From G965215145 sp965215145 (GTDB lineage: Bacteria > Bacteroidota > Rhodothermia > Rhodothermales > JANQRZ01): a stretch of DNA of 64,000 bases. Under the pieces are notes generated by a model, which had not been told where the DNA came from, did no database searches, and saw nothing but the letters and a program-made list of their open reading frames with translations. Location of the stretch: the NCBI GenBank assembly GCA_965215145.1, contig OZ244038.1, positions 1,922,001-1,986,000 on the forward strand, written 5' to 3'. The position numbers and the translations under genes were made by a program. Within the stretch, counting starts at the first letter, position 1. Every line of letters begins with the position of its first letter. Below are positions 50,812 through 59,100 of the stretch, in pieces.

Positions 50812-53800
50812 ATGGCCCGCTTCCTCCTCGTAGACGCCTCGCTCGACGACAACGACAACCCCACCGCCTCGAACGGCGATGTCATCAACGAGATCGGCGA
50901 GGACACCGTGCTCTCACCGCTCTACCCGTGCGGGGAGGAGCCCGAACCGGGGTGCGAGAACGACCTCCCGCCCTACGACATCCAGTTCGACCCGGAGGGG
51001 CTCGACGGCGTCGAGAGCGTGGTCTTCGAGGTCACCAGTACGAACGATGAGTTTACCGAACCTCTCATCGTCATCGACAACTTCGCGCCCTACGCCGTGA
51101 GCAAAGCCGTCGACGGCGTCTTCAAGCCGCCGCCGATCCTGAACACGGCGCCGGCCGAGATCACGGTGACGGCCTACGTCTACTCCGAGGACATCTTTCT
51201 CGAAGACGAGCAGACGTTCGAGTCTACCGACTACACTAACATCCTGATCGACACCTTCGAGATCTCCTTCACCGTCACCAATGACGAGACCATCAAGACG
51301 GAGTTCAACCGCGTGGGGCAGGAGCGCGAGGCCGAGGCCGAGGCGGAGGCCGAAGCGGAGGCCGAGGCCGAGCGCGGCCTGGCCGGCGGCGCCGTGGCGC
51401 TGGCGGCGCCGGCGGCGGCCAACGGCGCCCGCGCACTGGCGCAGGGGCTGATCTCCGGCTCGATTGCGCTGCTGGCCCGCGCGCCGGCCCCCTCGGCGGC
51501 GCCGAACCCGGACCCGCCGGCGGCGATCCCCGGCGGGGTCACCGTCGTCGAGGACTGCTACGGCGGCGGCGACGGCGGCAACGGGGGCGACGGCAACGGG
51601 GGCGACGGCAACGGGGGCGACGGCAACGGGGGCGACGGCAACGGGGGCAGCAACGGAGGCTCGGGCACCGGCGTCGAGGTGGTCAGCGCTGAGGCGGAGG
51701 CCGAGGTCGAGGTCGAGGACGGGAGCGCGGCGGCGGTGGCGGGGACGGCGGTGGCGCTGGCGGGCACGGGCGTGAGCGCGTTCTTCCTCCAGGACAAGAC
51801 GACCGAGCCGGTGCCGCTGCCGGCGCGGGGGGCCGCGCACGTGGGAAGCTCGACGGCGGCCTCGCTCAGCCCCGTCCTGATCCCGTACACCGACGAGCCG
51901 CCCGACACCCCGAGTAGCGGGCCCATCGAGGGGGAGCAGGTGGCGCTGCCCTCGGGCGCGGCCCCGTCTCCCATAGAGCCTCCGACCCTGAGCGCCGACC
52001 CCGTGCTCCAGCTCGACACCGAGGCCGAGGTGGAGGTGGAGGTCGAAGCCGAGGCCGAGGCCGCCACCGGGGCCGCCGCGGCGGCGGCCACGGGCGGCGT
52101 CGGCGTGGTGTCGGTGGGGGACTTCTCGGCGGCGGCGGCCCACACCTCCGTCGCCACCTCCGCCGTCACGAACACCGTCGAGCAGGCGCTCCCCCGCGTG
52201 TTCGACCTCGACGAGAGCGTCACGACGAGGCCGCGTAAGCCGAAGCCCTGCCCCGGCCAGGAGGCCCCGGCGGGCCCTGCTGCTGCGGCGCCCGAACCCC
52301 GCCCCGCCCCCGACGCCGGCGGCCCGGACGTGCCCGTCGAGCAGACGGTCGCCCCCGAGGCTGAGGACGAGCCCCGCCCCGACTTCGACGGCACGTGCCG
52401 GGGGCTCTTCGAGGCCGAGGCCGAAGCGGAGGCCGAGGCCGAGGTCGAGGCCGAGACCGGCAACGGGAGCGCCGCCGTCGCCGCCATCGCCGCCGGCGGG
52501 GGCGGGAGCACAGGGCTGGCGGCCACGAGCCGCGTCGCCGCCTCGACGGCCGCCTCGACAACCTCCTCCGAGGACGAGGGCGCGCTCGTGCGCAACAACG
52601 ACGTCGTCCGCGTCTGCCGTCACCGCGCCCGCCACGTCGAGCCGTCGTTCGGGATCCCCGCCGGGGCGGAGGCCGGGGCCGAGGTGGAGATCGAGGGCAC
52701 CGAACGCCCCAGGGCTCAAGCGCGGGTGACCGGCCTCACGGTCGAGGGCGACGCCCAGGCCGCCGTCCTCACGGGCAAGGACGAGCTCGCCGGCGTCGTC
52801 CGCTTCGACGGCGGCAAGGCCCAGGTCGTCGGCGTCGCCGCCGTCGAGGGCCGCGACCCGCCCCCGACCACGACGAACGGGCGCCCCCCCCGACGGGAAC
52901 ACGCTCGTCGTGGGCGAGCCCGAGGGCAACCTCGAGGTGGAGGTCGAGGCCGAGGTCGAGGTCGAGGCCGAGGCCGAGACGGGGTTCACGAGCGCGGCGG
53001 CCGGCGCGGCGGCGGCCGCGGCCCAGGCTGAGAACGGCTTCGTCAACACGCCCGCCGAGGCCGCCGCCGCCACGAGCGCGTCCACGAGCGTCTTCGGCAG
53101 CGAGTCCGAGCCGGTCCGCCACAGGCACCTCCCCGGCCCGGCGCGGCCCGGCCGGCGCGGCGGCCTCCTCGACCCGATGGTGGACCTCGCGCAGACGCGG
53201 TTCGAGCAGGAGATGGAGGCCGAGGCCGAGGCGGAGGTCGGCTTCCTCGCCGGGGCCGCCGCCGCCTCGGCCGCCGGGGCTGGGGCCATCGGGCGGGACG
53301 ACGCCGGGGAGCCGACGGAGCGGCTCACGGCCGTGGCCGCCGAGGCGAGCCCGATCGCCGCGGCGGCTGCCGCCGCCGCCGGCCCCATCACGGAGGTGTG
53401 GGTCCGCCTCCCCCCGGACGACGCCGAGGTCGGCCTCGTCGAGGCCTACGCGCGCGCCGTGGACCCCGACGGCGGCAACGTCGCCATCGCCGTCGCGGTA
53501 GCCGGGGTCCCCGTAGAGGCGGGGGCGACGGAGGCCGTCCCGAAGTGCTTCGAGGACAACGAGCGGGAGTTCGAAGCCGAGGGGGTGGGTGAGGTGAAGT
53601 GCTACCTCACGATCGAGACCCGGCCCGGCGGCGTCGCCTACAACCGTCCCCTCTTCCACCTCGACACCGACGACCCCGGCCGCGACGCGGAGCCGGAGGT
53701 GTCCGACTCGACGTTCGAGGACGAGGCCGAAGCGGAGGCGGAGGCCGAGGCCGAGGCGGGCTACGGTGTCGCCGCTGCCGCCGCCGGGGCTGGCGCCGCC

Positions 53801-53932
53801 GGGGTCTACTCCGACGCCGCCGCCGTCACGGCCACGGCGACGGCGGGCTCGCAGGGGGACTTCCAGTACGACGAGATCGACGCCGCACTCGACGAGTGCC
53901 TGGAGTCCATAGGCTTGGGGTCCACGGGCTAG
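50812..53932 (+). CDS. Large Glu-Ala/Glu-Val repeat protein with a frameshift in a C8 tract (cassette copy 2)
   Basis: Not a family I recognise. From ATG 50812 the frame is open to about 52890. There, eight Cs (52884-52891) shift it; with seven Cs it would read on (RPPDGNTLVVGEPEGN) to the TAG at 53930-53932, giving about 1039 residues. Residues 1-170 match the protein at 48153. Seven modules follow, each an alternating acidic run such as EAEAEAEAE or EVEVEAEVEVEAEAE and then an Ala/Gly-rich block such as ATGAAAAAATGGVG. They are separated by Pro-rich or Cys-containing segments (CYGG, CPGQE, CRGLF, CRHR, KCFED, KCYL, DECL). A Gly/Asp/Asn tandem lies near 258. There is no signal peptide. Alternating Glu/Ala or Glu/Val suggests beta-strand self-assembly (inference). 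Confidence 0.75.
51586..51645. repeat. 15-bp minisatellite encoding Gly-Asp-Gly-Asn-Gly
   Basis: Four perfect head-to-tail copies of GGCGACGGCAACGGG inside the large Glu-Ala gene. The unit length is a multiple of three, so copy-number change would lengthen or shorten the linker without shifting frame. The truncated paralogue has a simpler Gly/Asn run at the same place. Confidence 0.95.
52884..52891 (+). other. C8 homopolymer at the frameshift of the Glu-Ala gene
   Basis: Eight consecutive Cs. Losing one joins two long frames of the same repeat style. It could be a sequencing error, a pseudogene-making mutation or a slippage switch. Confidence 0.9.
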
Positions 53933-54144
53933 GTCGCCGGCCGTAGGCGCCGGCACGGGCATCTGCGGTGGGGAGCGCGCATGGCCGAGGCGGTCCGGCT
54001 GCGCCTCGAAAACTCCTTGGGAGCAGGCCCGAAGGGTGGGCGCCGAGCACGACGCCGCGGGCGGCTTCAGCGGCTCCGCGCAACCCGAAGGCGCTTCCCC
54101 TTCAGCCTCGCTGAGGAGCGCGCCCCGTTCTCCGACTCACCCTG
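53933..54144. other. Spacer, no feature seen
   Basis: 212 bp between two convergent genes. The first 30 bp contain CGCCGGCCGTAGGCGCCGG, a GC-rich partial inverted repeat that may end transcription of the Glu-Ala gene. Nothing else is supported. Confidence 0.4.
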
Positions 54145-54480
54145 CTATACCTTCCCGCCGAACATCCCCATGAACTTCGTGGCGAAGGGGACCGAGCCCT
54201 TCAGCTTCACCTTCCCCGACATCATCGCCATCATCGGGTTCGTCTCGCCGTTCTCGACGGAGAGCCACACGTCGGCGGGGGCGGTGAGCGTGAGGGCGGC
54301 GTCGTCGGCCGTGCCCTCGGAGACGTCGACGGCGCCGTCGTGGACGTGGATCACGTAGGTGCCGCCGCCGTCGCCGGAGAGGTTCATCTGGACCTTCTCG
54401 TCGACGCCCTGCGCCTTCGAGGCGTCGAAGCGGGCGGGGTAGGAGGCGAGCACCTCGTCGATGGAGCTGTAGCGGGCCAT
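54145..54480 (-). CDS. SCP2 sterol-transfer family protein
   Basis: A 111-residue single-domain protein. MARYSSIDEVLASYPARFD is followed by beta strands with YVIHVHDGAVDVSEG and the typical C-terminal block VWLSVENGETNPMMAMMSGK with KLKGSVPFATKF. SCP2 folds form a hydrophobic tunnel that binds lipids or acyl chains. The bacterial role is unknown. Start ATG 54480. Confidence 0.88.
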   Translation of the reverse strand: MARYSSIDEVLASYPARFDASKAQGVDEKVQMNLSGDGGGTYVIHVHDGAVDVSEGTADDAALTLTAPADVWLSVENGETNPMMAMMSGKVKLKGSVPFATKFMGMFGGKV

Positions 54481-54542
54481 GCTGGGGAAGGGATAGAGGG
54501 GGAAAGGGGAGATGAGCGACGGAAGGTACGGCGCCTCCGGCG

Positions 54543-55103
54543 TCAGCGGAGGAGCTCCAGCTTCACCCGCCCCGTGCCGGTTTCGAGCAGGCCGATCTCG
54601 CGGGCCGCCGCCTCCGAGAGGTCGATGATCCGGCCGGGCTCGAAGGGACCGCGGTCGTTGATGCGGACGACGACGGAGCGGCCGTTGCGCGTGTTGGTCA
54701 CCCGGACCCGCGAGCCGAGCGGGAGCGTCCGGTGTGCCGCCGTCAGCCGCTCCGGGTCGAAGACCTCGCCGCTGGCCGTGGGGTTGCCTTCGAGGCCGGG
54801 GCCGTAGTAGCTCGCCTCGCCGCTGCCGGCGTCCTCCCCGACCGAGGGCTCCTCCAGGGCGGACGCCTCCTCGCGCGGCGGCCCGACGGTGGCCTCGCGC
54901 GGCTCCTCGTCCACGCTCGCCTTCCCGAACCCGAGCAGGACCGGGCCGGGGCCGGTGAAGGTGACCACGGCGACCGTGCCGACCAGCGCGATGACGGCCA
55001 CGGCGGCCACGGTGCGCCAGAGCACGAGGCGCTCGGCGAGCCCGCGCGCCAGCCGGCGAAGGCGGCGCTCGCGGCGTTCGGGGGTGGGGGCGGAGGGCGG
55101 CAT
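54543..55103 (-). CDS. rlpA: RlpA-like double-psi beta-barrel protein
   Basis: A 186-residue protein. One N-terminal transmembrane helix (VAAVAVIALVGTVAVVTF, about 28-46) leads to an acidic linker and then the RlpA domain (about 95-186). Key blocks are ASYYGPGLEGNPTASGE, LTAAHRTLPLGSRVRVTN, VVRINDRGPF and RIIDLSEAAAREIG. RlpA proteins act on denuded peptidoglycan glycan strands, often at the septum. The catalytic Asp in NDRGPF and His in AAHRTLP are present. No SPOR domain is attached. ATG 55103 is preferred, placing a short basic region before the helix. Confidence 0.88.
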   Translation of the reverse strand: MPPSAPTPERRERRLRRLARGLAERLVLWRTVAAVAVIALVGTVAVVTFTGPGPVLLGFGKASVDEEPREATVGPPREEASALEEPSVGEDAGSGEASYYGPGLEGNPTASGEVFDPERLTAAHRTLPLGSRVRVTNTRNGRSVVVRINDRGPFEPGRIIDLSEAAAREIGLLETGTGRVKLELLR

Positions 55104-55244
55104 CGGCAGCGGGGGTGATGGAACGGCCTCACCGGCAATACTACGGCACCGCAACCGGTCTCCCCGCAGGGTGGAACAGCGCGTCGGGCGAACCGCTACA
55201 ACGCAGCCCCTTCGCCCTTATCCCCCCTTCGGATCCCCTCCCGC

Positions 55245-56096
55245 ATGGCCTCCTTCATCTGCGCCGTCTCGACCGACGGCTCCGCGCCCGCCGCCTTTGC
55301 CCTCGTCGAGCAGACCCCCGCCGCCGACGGCGGGCGCCCGGCCTACACCGTCCGCCTCCTCGACCGCTTCGGCGACGACCCCGTGGAGGAGCTCTCCGAC
55401 GCGCTCGCCGGGCAGCAGCAGTACGCCGGCCACGTCACCGTCGTCACCACCGGCGGGCAGCCCGTCGCCGACCTCTTCCACGACGGGGGCCTCTCGGCCG
55501 TCGCCGTCGAGACCCGGCGCGGCTCGAACCGCGACGCCGACACGACGCCGGTCTCGGAGCAGGTGCTCGTGGACACGTTCGAGGCCGCCTACCGCCACAG
55601 CGCCGTCGAGATGCCGGGCTCGCTCGACCTCGGCTCGGCGGCCCTCGCCGCACTCTACGGCGCCATGGGCGACGACGCGGGCGCGAGCGAGGCGTCGGAC
55701 CGGATGGCCGCGCTCGCGGAGGCGGAGGCGACGGGGGAGGAGGTGAGCCCCGTCCCGGCCGACGGCCCGAAGCCTGCGGTCGTCGAGCAGTCCGGCAGCG
55801 AGGCCAACGTCTCGACCGCCGTGCTCGGCGGCGACGAGAGCGACCGGACGGCCCCGAACGTCCCGCTGACGGCGCCCGAGGGGAACAGCCTCGCGCAGAA
55901 CCCCGCCGACCGGTTCGAGAGCGTCGACCTCGGCGAGGACCGCGACGTGGCCCTCGCCCTCGCGCTGGCCGTGTGGTACGGGGAGCACTCCGCCGACGCG
56001 CTCCCCACCACCGACCAGGCCGACGAGACCGCGCGCGCCCGGCAGATCCGCAACGCGCGCCAGAAGGCTGCCCGCGCCCGCGACGGCCAGCGCTGA
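55245..56096 (+). CDS. Protein of unknown function
   Basis: A 283-residue soluble acidic protein I do not recognise. The first about 85 residues alternate strands and helices (FICAVSTDGSAPAAFALVEQ, then YAGHVTVVTTGGQPVADLF) and could be a small RNase H-like or Rossmann-like fold, but no catalytic motif is clear. The middle is Ala/Glu/Asp-rich and partly disordered, and the C-terminus is a helix with many Arg/Ala. A CU-rich leader precedes ATG 55245. It is followed by a 28-bp palindrome. Confidence 0.65.
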   Translation: MASFICAVSTDGSAPAAFALVEQTPAADGGRPAYTVRLLDRFGDDPVEELSDALAGQQQYAGHVTVVTTGGQPVADLFHDGGLSAVAVETRRGSNRDADTTPVSEQVLVDTFEAAYRHSAVEMPGSLDLGSAALAALYGAMGDDAGASEASDRMAALAEAEATGEEVSPVPADGPKPAVVEQSGSEANVSTAVLGGDESDRTAPNVPLTAPEGNSLAQNPADRFESVDLGEDRDVALALALAVWYGEHSADALPTTDQADETARARQIRNARQKAARARDGQR

Positions 56097-56122
56097 GGCA
56101 CCGCGCCCATTCTTACCTTCCC

Positions 56123-56150
56123 GTAGGGGCGGTTCATGAACCGCCCCTAC
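56123..56150. repeat. 28-bp palindrome, copy 5 (perfect), in the M28 gene leader
   Basis: Arms GTAGGGGCG and CGCCCCTAC around core GTTCATGAAC, perfectly self-complementary. The core contains an ATG in frame with the downstream peptidase, so the element could add 13 residues to it, but the better signal-peptide start is 56175. Confidence 0.95.
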
Positions 56151-56174
56151 CCATTTCCCTTTGCCCGCGCCGCT

Positions 56175-57566
56175 ATGCGTCTGCTGCCGCTCCTCCTGCT
56201 CTTCGCCCCGCTCGCGGCTGCCCAGCCCATCGAGACCGCCGTCGCCCCGCTCGACGTGGAGCCGTACCGCGAGGCCGCCGAGCGGATCATCGAAGCGGCC
56301 CTCGCCGACAGCAGCGCCTACGACCGCACGGCCTACCTCTGCGACACCTTCGGCCACCGCTTCAGCGGCTCCGAGAGCCTGGAGGCGTCCATCGACTGGG
56401 TCCTCGAACAGATGGAGGCCGACGGGTTCGACGGCGTCCGCACGCAGCCGGTGATGGTGCCGCACTGGGTCCGGGGGGAGGAGTCGGCCGAGATGGTCCG
56501 GCCCCGGCGGGAGCCGCTGGCGATGCTCGGGCTCGGGGGGAGCGTGGGGACCCCGCCGGAGGGCGTCACCGCCGAGGTCCTCGTCGTCGGCTCGTTCGAC
56601 GAGCTGGAGGCGCGGGCGGAGGAGGCCGAGGGCCGGATCGTCGTCTACAACGTCCCCTTCACGACCTACGGCGAGACGGTGCAGTACCGGCTCCACGGCG
56701 CCACCGAGGCGTCCCGCGTCGGCGCCGTCGCCTCGCTGATCCGCTCCGTCGGGCCGGTCTCGCTCCAGACCCCGCACACCGGCGCCATGCGCTACGCCGA
56801 CGACGTGGACCCCATCCCCCACGCCGCCCTCACCATCGAGGGGACGACCCTCCTGCAACGGCTCCAGGACCGCGGCGAGCGGCCCGTCGTGACGCTGAGG
56901 ATGGAGGCCGAGACGCTGCCGGACGCCGAGTCCCGCAACGCCATCGCGGACTTCCTCGGCCGCGAGCGGCCGGAGGAGGTCGTCGTCGTCGGGGGCCACA
57001 TCGACTCGTGGGACGTCGGGCAGGGCGCGATGGACGACGCCAGCGGGGTGGTGGTCACGTGGGAGGCCGTCCGGCTCCTGAAGGACCTCGGTCTCCGCCC
57101 GCGCCGGACGCTCCGCGTGGTGGCGTGGACGAACGAGGAGAACGGCCTCCGCGGCGCCCGCGCCTACCGCGCTGCCCTCTCCCCGGACGAGCTCGCCAAC
57201 CACGTCCTCGCGCTGGAGAGCGACGGCGGGGTGTTCGAGCCCAACGGGATCGGCGTCAGCCCCGAGGCGGCCTACGCCGTGCTCGCGCCTATCGCCGAGC
57301 TGGTGGCCCCCGTCGTCACCGAGAGCCCGCGCCGCGACGGCGTCGGCGTCCTCTCCGGCGGCGGGGGCGCCGACATCTCGCCGCTCACGGCCGAGGGCGT
57401 CCCCGGCGCGGCGCTGCTGACGGAGCCGGAGCGGTACTTCTGGTACCACCACACCGCCGCCGACACGATGGACAAGCTCGCCCCCGGCGAGCTCCAGCGC
57501 GCCGTCGCCGCGACGGCGGTGTTCCTCTGGGTCGTCGCCGAGATGCCCGAGCGGCTGCCGCGCTGA
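56175..57566 (+). CDS. Secreted M28 family zinc aminopeptidase/carboxypeptidase
   Basis: A 463-residue protein. The signal peptide LLPLLLLFAPLAAAQ is followed by a prodomain/PA-like insert (about 120-235) and an M28 dizinc catalytic domain. Ligands and catalytic residues are visible in GGHIDSWDVGQGAMDDASG (His, Asp, bridging Asp), TNEENGLRGA (catalytic Glu and Glu ligand), LALESDGG (Asp ligand) and WYHHTAADTMD (last His). It resembles plasma glutamate carboxypeptidase-type M28 enzymes. It removes N-terminal or dipeptide residues outside the cytoplasmic membrane. The stop overlaps the next start as TGATG. Confidence 0.92.
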   Translation: MRLLPLLLLFAPLAAAQPIETAVAPLDVEPYREAAERIIEAALADSSAYDRTAYLCDTFGHRFSGSESLEASIDWVLEQMEADGFDGVRTQPVMVPHWVRGEESAEMVRPRREPLAMLGLGGSVGTPPEGVTAEVLVVGSFDELEARAEEAEGRIVVYNVPFTTYGETVQYRLHGATEASRVGAVASLIRSVGPVSLQTPHTGAMRYADDVDPIPHAALTIEGTTLLQRLQDRGERPVVTLRMEAETLPDAESRNAIADFLGRERPEEVVVVGGHIDSWDVGQGAMDDASGVVVTWEAVRLLKDLGLRPRRTLRVVAWTNEENGLRGARAYRAALSPDELANHVLALESDGGVFEPNGIGVSPEAAYAVLAPIAELVAPVVTESPRRDGVGVLSGGGGADISPLTAEGVPGAALLTEPERYFWYHHTAADTMDKLAPGELQRAVAATAVFLWVVAEMPERLPR

Positions 57567-58114
57567 TGCTGCCCCTATCGCCCCCCCGCGCCCGGCTGCT
57601 CACGGGGCTGCTCGTCCTGGCCCTCATGCTGGGGTGGGGCGGCTGCGCCAATGATCCGGAGCCTCCTCGGCCTGCCGCGCCTGCAGAGTCCGCCCCGTCG
57701 CCGCCCGCCGCGCCGTCGGCGGAGGACCCCGAACCAGAGGGGCCCGCTGCGTCTCCCGAGCAGCCCGTCGGTCCGGCCCGTCCGGCCGATCCCGTCGCCG
57801 CGCTGAACGACGCGCTCCACGCCCTCGACCAACTCGTGCTCACCCTCGAAACCGTGCGCGACCCGATCAGCGCGTGGAACGAGGCGGCCAACGTGGCCCA
57901 GCTCATGCAGGACCTCGAAGCCGGCCGCACCCGCTACGCCCTCGCTCTCACCCCGGCTGAGGCCGCCGCCCGGTACCCGGACCAGATGCAGCGCCTCGCC
58001 CGGCTCACCGAGCACTACGAGGGGGAGCTCCGCCGCATCCAGCAGGACCCCGCCGCGTGGCAGGTGCTGCTCGAAGAGATCAACGAGGCGGAAGAGGAGG
58101 CGGCCAGCCGCTGA
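57566..58114 (+). CDS. Putative lipoprotein of unknown function
   Basis: A 182-residue protein. A hydrophobic export signal ends at GWGGC (Cys about 27), a poor but possible lipobox. A Pro/Ala/Glu-rich linker (about 28-75) leads to a helical domain (LNDALHALDQLVLTLETVRD to EEINEAEEEAAS) with coiled-coil character. It is translationally coupled to the M28 peptidase gene by TGATG. Confidence 0.65.
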   Translation: MLPLSPPRARLLTGLLVLALMLGWGGCANDPEPPRPAAPAESAPSPPAAPSAEDPEPEGPAASPEQPVGPARPADPVAALNDALHALDQLVLTLETVRDPISAWNEAANVAQLMQDLEAGRTRYALALTPAEAAARYPDQMQRLARLTEHYEGELRRIQQDPAAWQVLLEEINEAEEEAASR

Positions 58115-58117
58115 ACC

Positions 58118-58345
58118 TCACACCCGCCGCCGGGCCTGCCAGCGGGCGCGGACGCGGGCAGGCGGTGCCGGCCCCCGGTCCCGCCGGCGCGGGGCGGGCG
58201 GAACGATGGGGCGGGGGGACTCCGGCTCCGGGGGGGGCGGGAGGTCGTCGGGGCCGCCGGAGCGGCGGTCCCGCAGGAGCGTCCAGGCGTAGACCCCGAA
58301 GAGGACCGGCATCAGGCCGAACAGGAGGAAGAGCGCGCCGAACAT
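58118..58345 (-). CDS. Small single-span membrane protein
   Basis: A 75-residue protein with one strong N-terminal transmembrane helix (FGALFLLFGLMPVLFGVYAW) and a Pro/Arg-rich cytoplasmic tail. No family is recognised. ATG 58345 places the helix directly at the N-terminus; an upstream ATG at 58399 is possible. It converges with the lipoprotein gene at a distance of 3 bp. Confidence 0.5.
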   Translation of the reverse strand: MFGALFLLFGLMPVLFGVYAWTLLRDRRSGGPDDLPPPPEPESPRPIVPPAPRRRDRGPAPPARVRARWQARRRV

Positions 58346-58432
58346 GATGGGGGAGCAACGGGCGGCGAGGAGTGGCCCTTTTCGTACACGGGCCTTCACC
58401 GCAGGTTCTCACAGGGCACCGCTTTTCTCCAT

Positions 58433-59032
58433 TCAGGCGGTCAGCCCCTCCAGCAACGTCCGCGCCGTCAGCCGGGCGAGGGCGTCCACGTCGGCGGGCT
58501 CCTCGATCTGCCCGTCCACGAGCAGCATCGCCAGCCCGTGCACCGTCCCCCACGCGACGTAGGCCAGCGCGCCGGGGTCGCCCGCGCGGAGGTGCCCGGA
58601 CGCCTGCCCCGCGGCGACCAGCGACGCGAGCTCCTCGTAGGCGGCGTCGGCGGCGGCCTGCAGGTCCGGGTTCACCGTGCGCCGGGCGACGGCGTCGCGG
58701 CCGTACATCAGCCGGTAGTACGCCGGCTTGTCCACGGCGAAGCGGACGTAGGCCACCCCCATCGCCTCGAACCCCGCTAGCCCCGGCGCCGAACCCGCGC
58801 GTGCGGCGTGGAGCGCGGCGCGCAGCCGCTCGAACCCCTCGGCGGCCAGCGCGACGAGCAGCGCCGCCTTGTCCCGGAAGTGCCGGTAGGGCGCCGTCCG
58901 CGAGACGCCCGTGGCCTCGGCGAGCGCGCGCATCGTGAGCGCCTCGGGGCCGGCGTCGTGGAGCCGCCGGGCGGCGGCGTCGAGGAGGGCGCGGCGGAGG
59001 TCGCCGTGGTGGTAGGGTTTTTCTGCGGGCAT
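58433..59032 (-). CDS. TetR family transcriptional regulator
   Basis: A 199-residue regulator. The N-terminal helix-turn-helix reads YHHGDLRRALLDAAARRL, then LTMRALAEATGVSRTAPYRH with the family's FRDK after it. The C-terminal ligand domain carries the WHG-type pattern (VAWGTVHGLAML). It is divergent from the acyltransferase gene, and a 36-bp perfect-arm palindrome lies between them, so it probably represses itself and the acyltransferase. The ligand is unknown; a lipid or acyl compound is plausible from context. Confidence 0.92.
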   Translation of the reverse strand: MPAEKPYHHGDLRRALLDAAARRLHDAGPEALTMRALAEATGVSRTAPYRHFRDKAALLVALAAEGFERLRAALHAARAGSAPGLAGFEAMGVAYVRFAVDKPAYYRLMYGRDAVARRTVNPDLQAAADAAYEELASLVAAGQASGHLRAGDPGALAYVAWGTVHGLAMLLVDGQIEEPADVDALARLTARTLLEGLTA

Positions 59033-59055
59033 GGGGGAGGATCGGGAACCGGGAG

Positions 59056-59091
59056 GACAATGTCAACATTGAAAGCCAAGTTGACATTGTC
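59056..59091. promoter_or_regulatory. TetR operator and divergent promoter
   Basis: Two perfect inverted 12-bp arms, GACAATGTCAAC (59056-59067) and GTTGACATTGTC (59080-59091), separated by 12 bp. Each arm carries a TTGACA that could be a -35 element pointing outward, one for each gene. The acyltransferase ATG lies only 10 bp beyond the right arm. Confidence 0.85.
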
Positions 59092-59100
59092 TACATAGCA

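Noticed and set aside
52884..52891. Programmed ribosomal frameshift
   Set aside because: A C8 tract alone lacks the usual slippery heptamer and downstream structure that I could verify. DNA slippage or sequencing error is simpler.
50914..53391. Long antisense frame opposite the Glu-Ala gene
   Set aside because: Alternating repeats on one strand produce a low-complexity frame on the other. It shows no coding features of its own.
56136..56174. M28 peptidase start at the ATG inside the palindrome
   Set aside because: It would add 13 Pro/Phe/Arg-rich residues before a complete signal peptide that begins at 56175.
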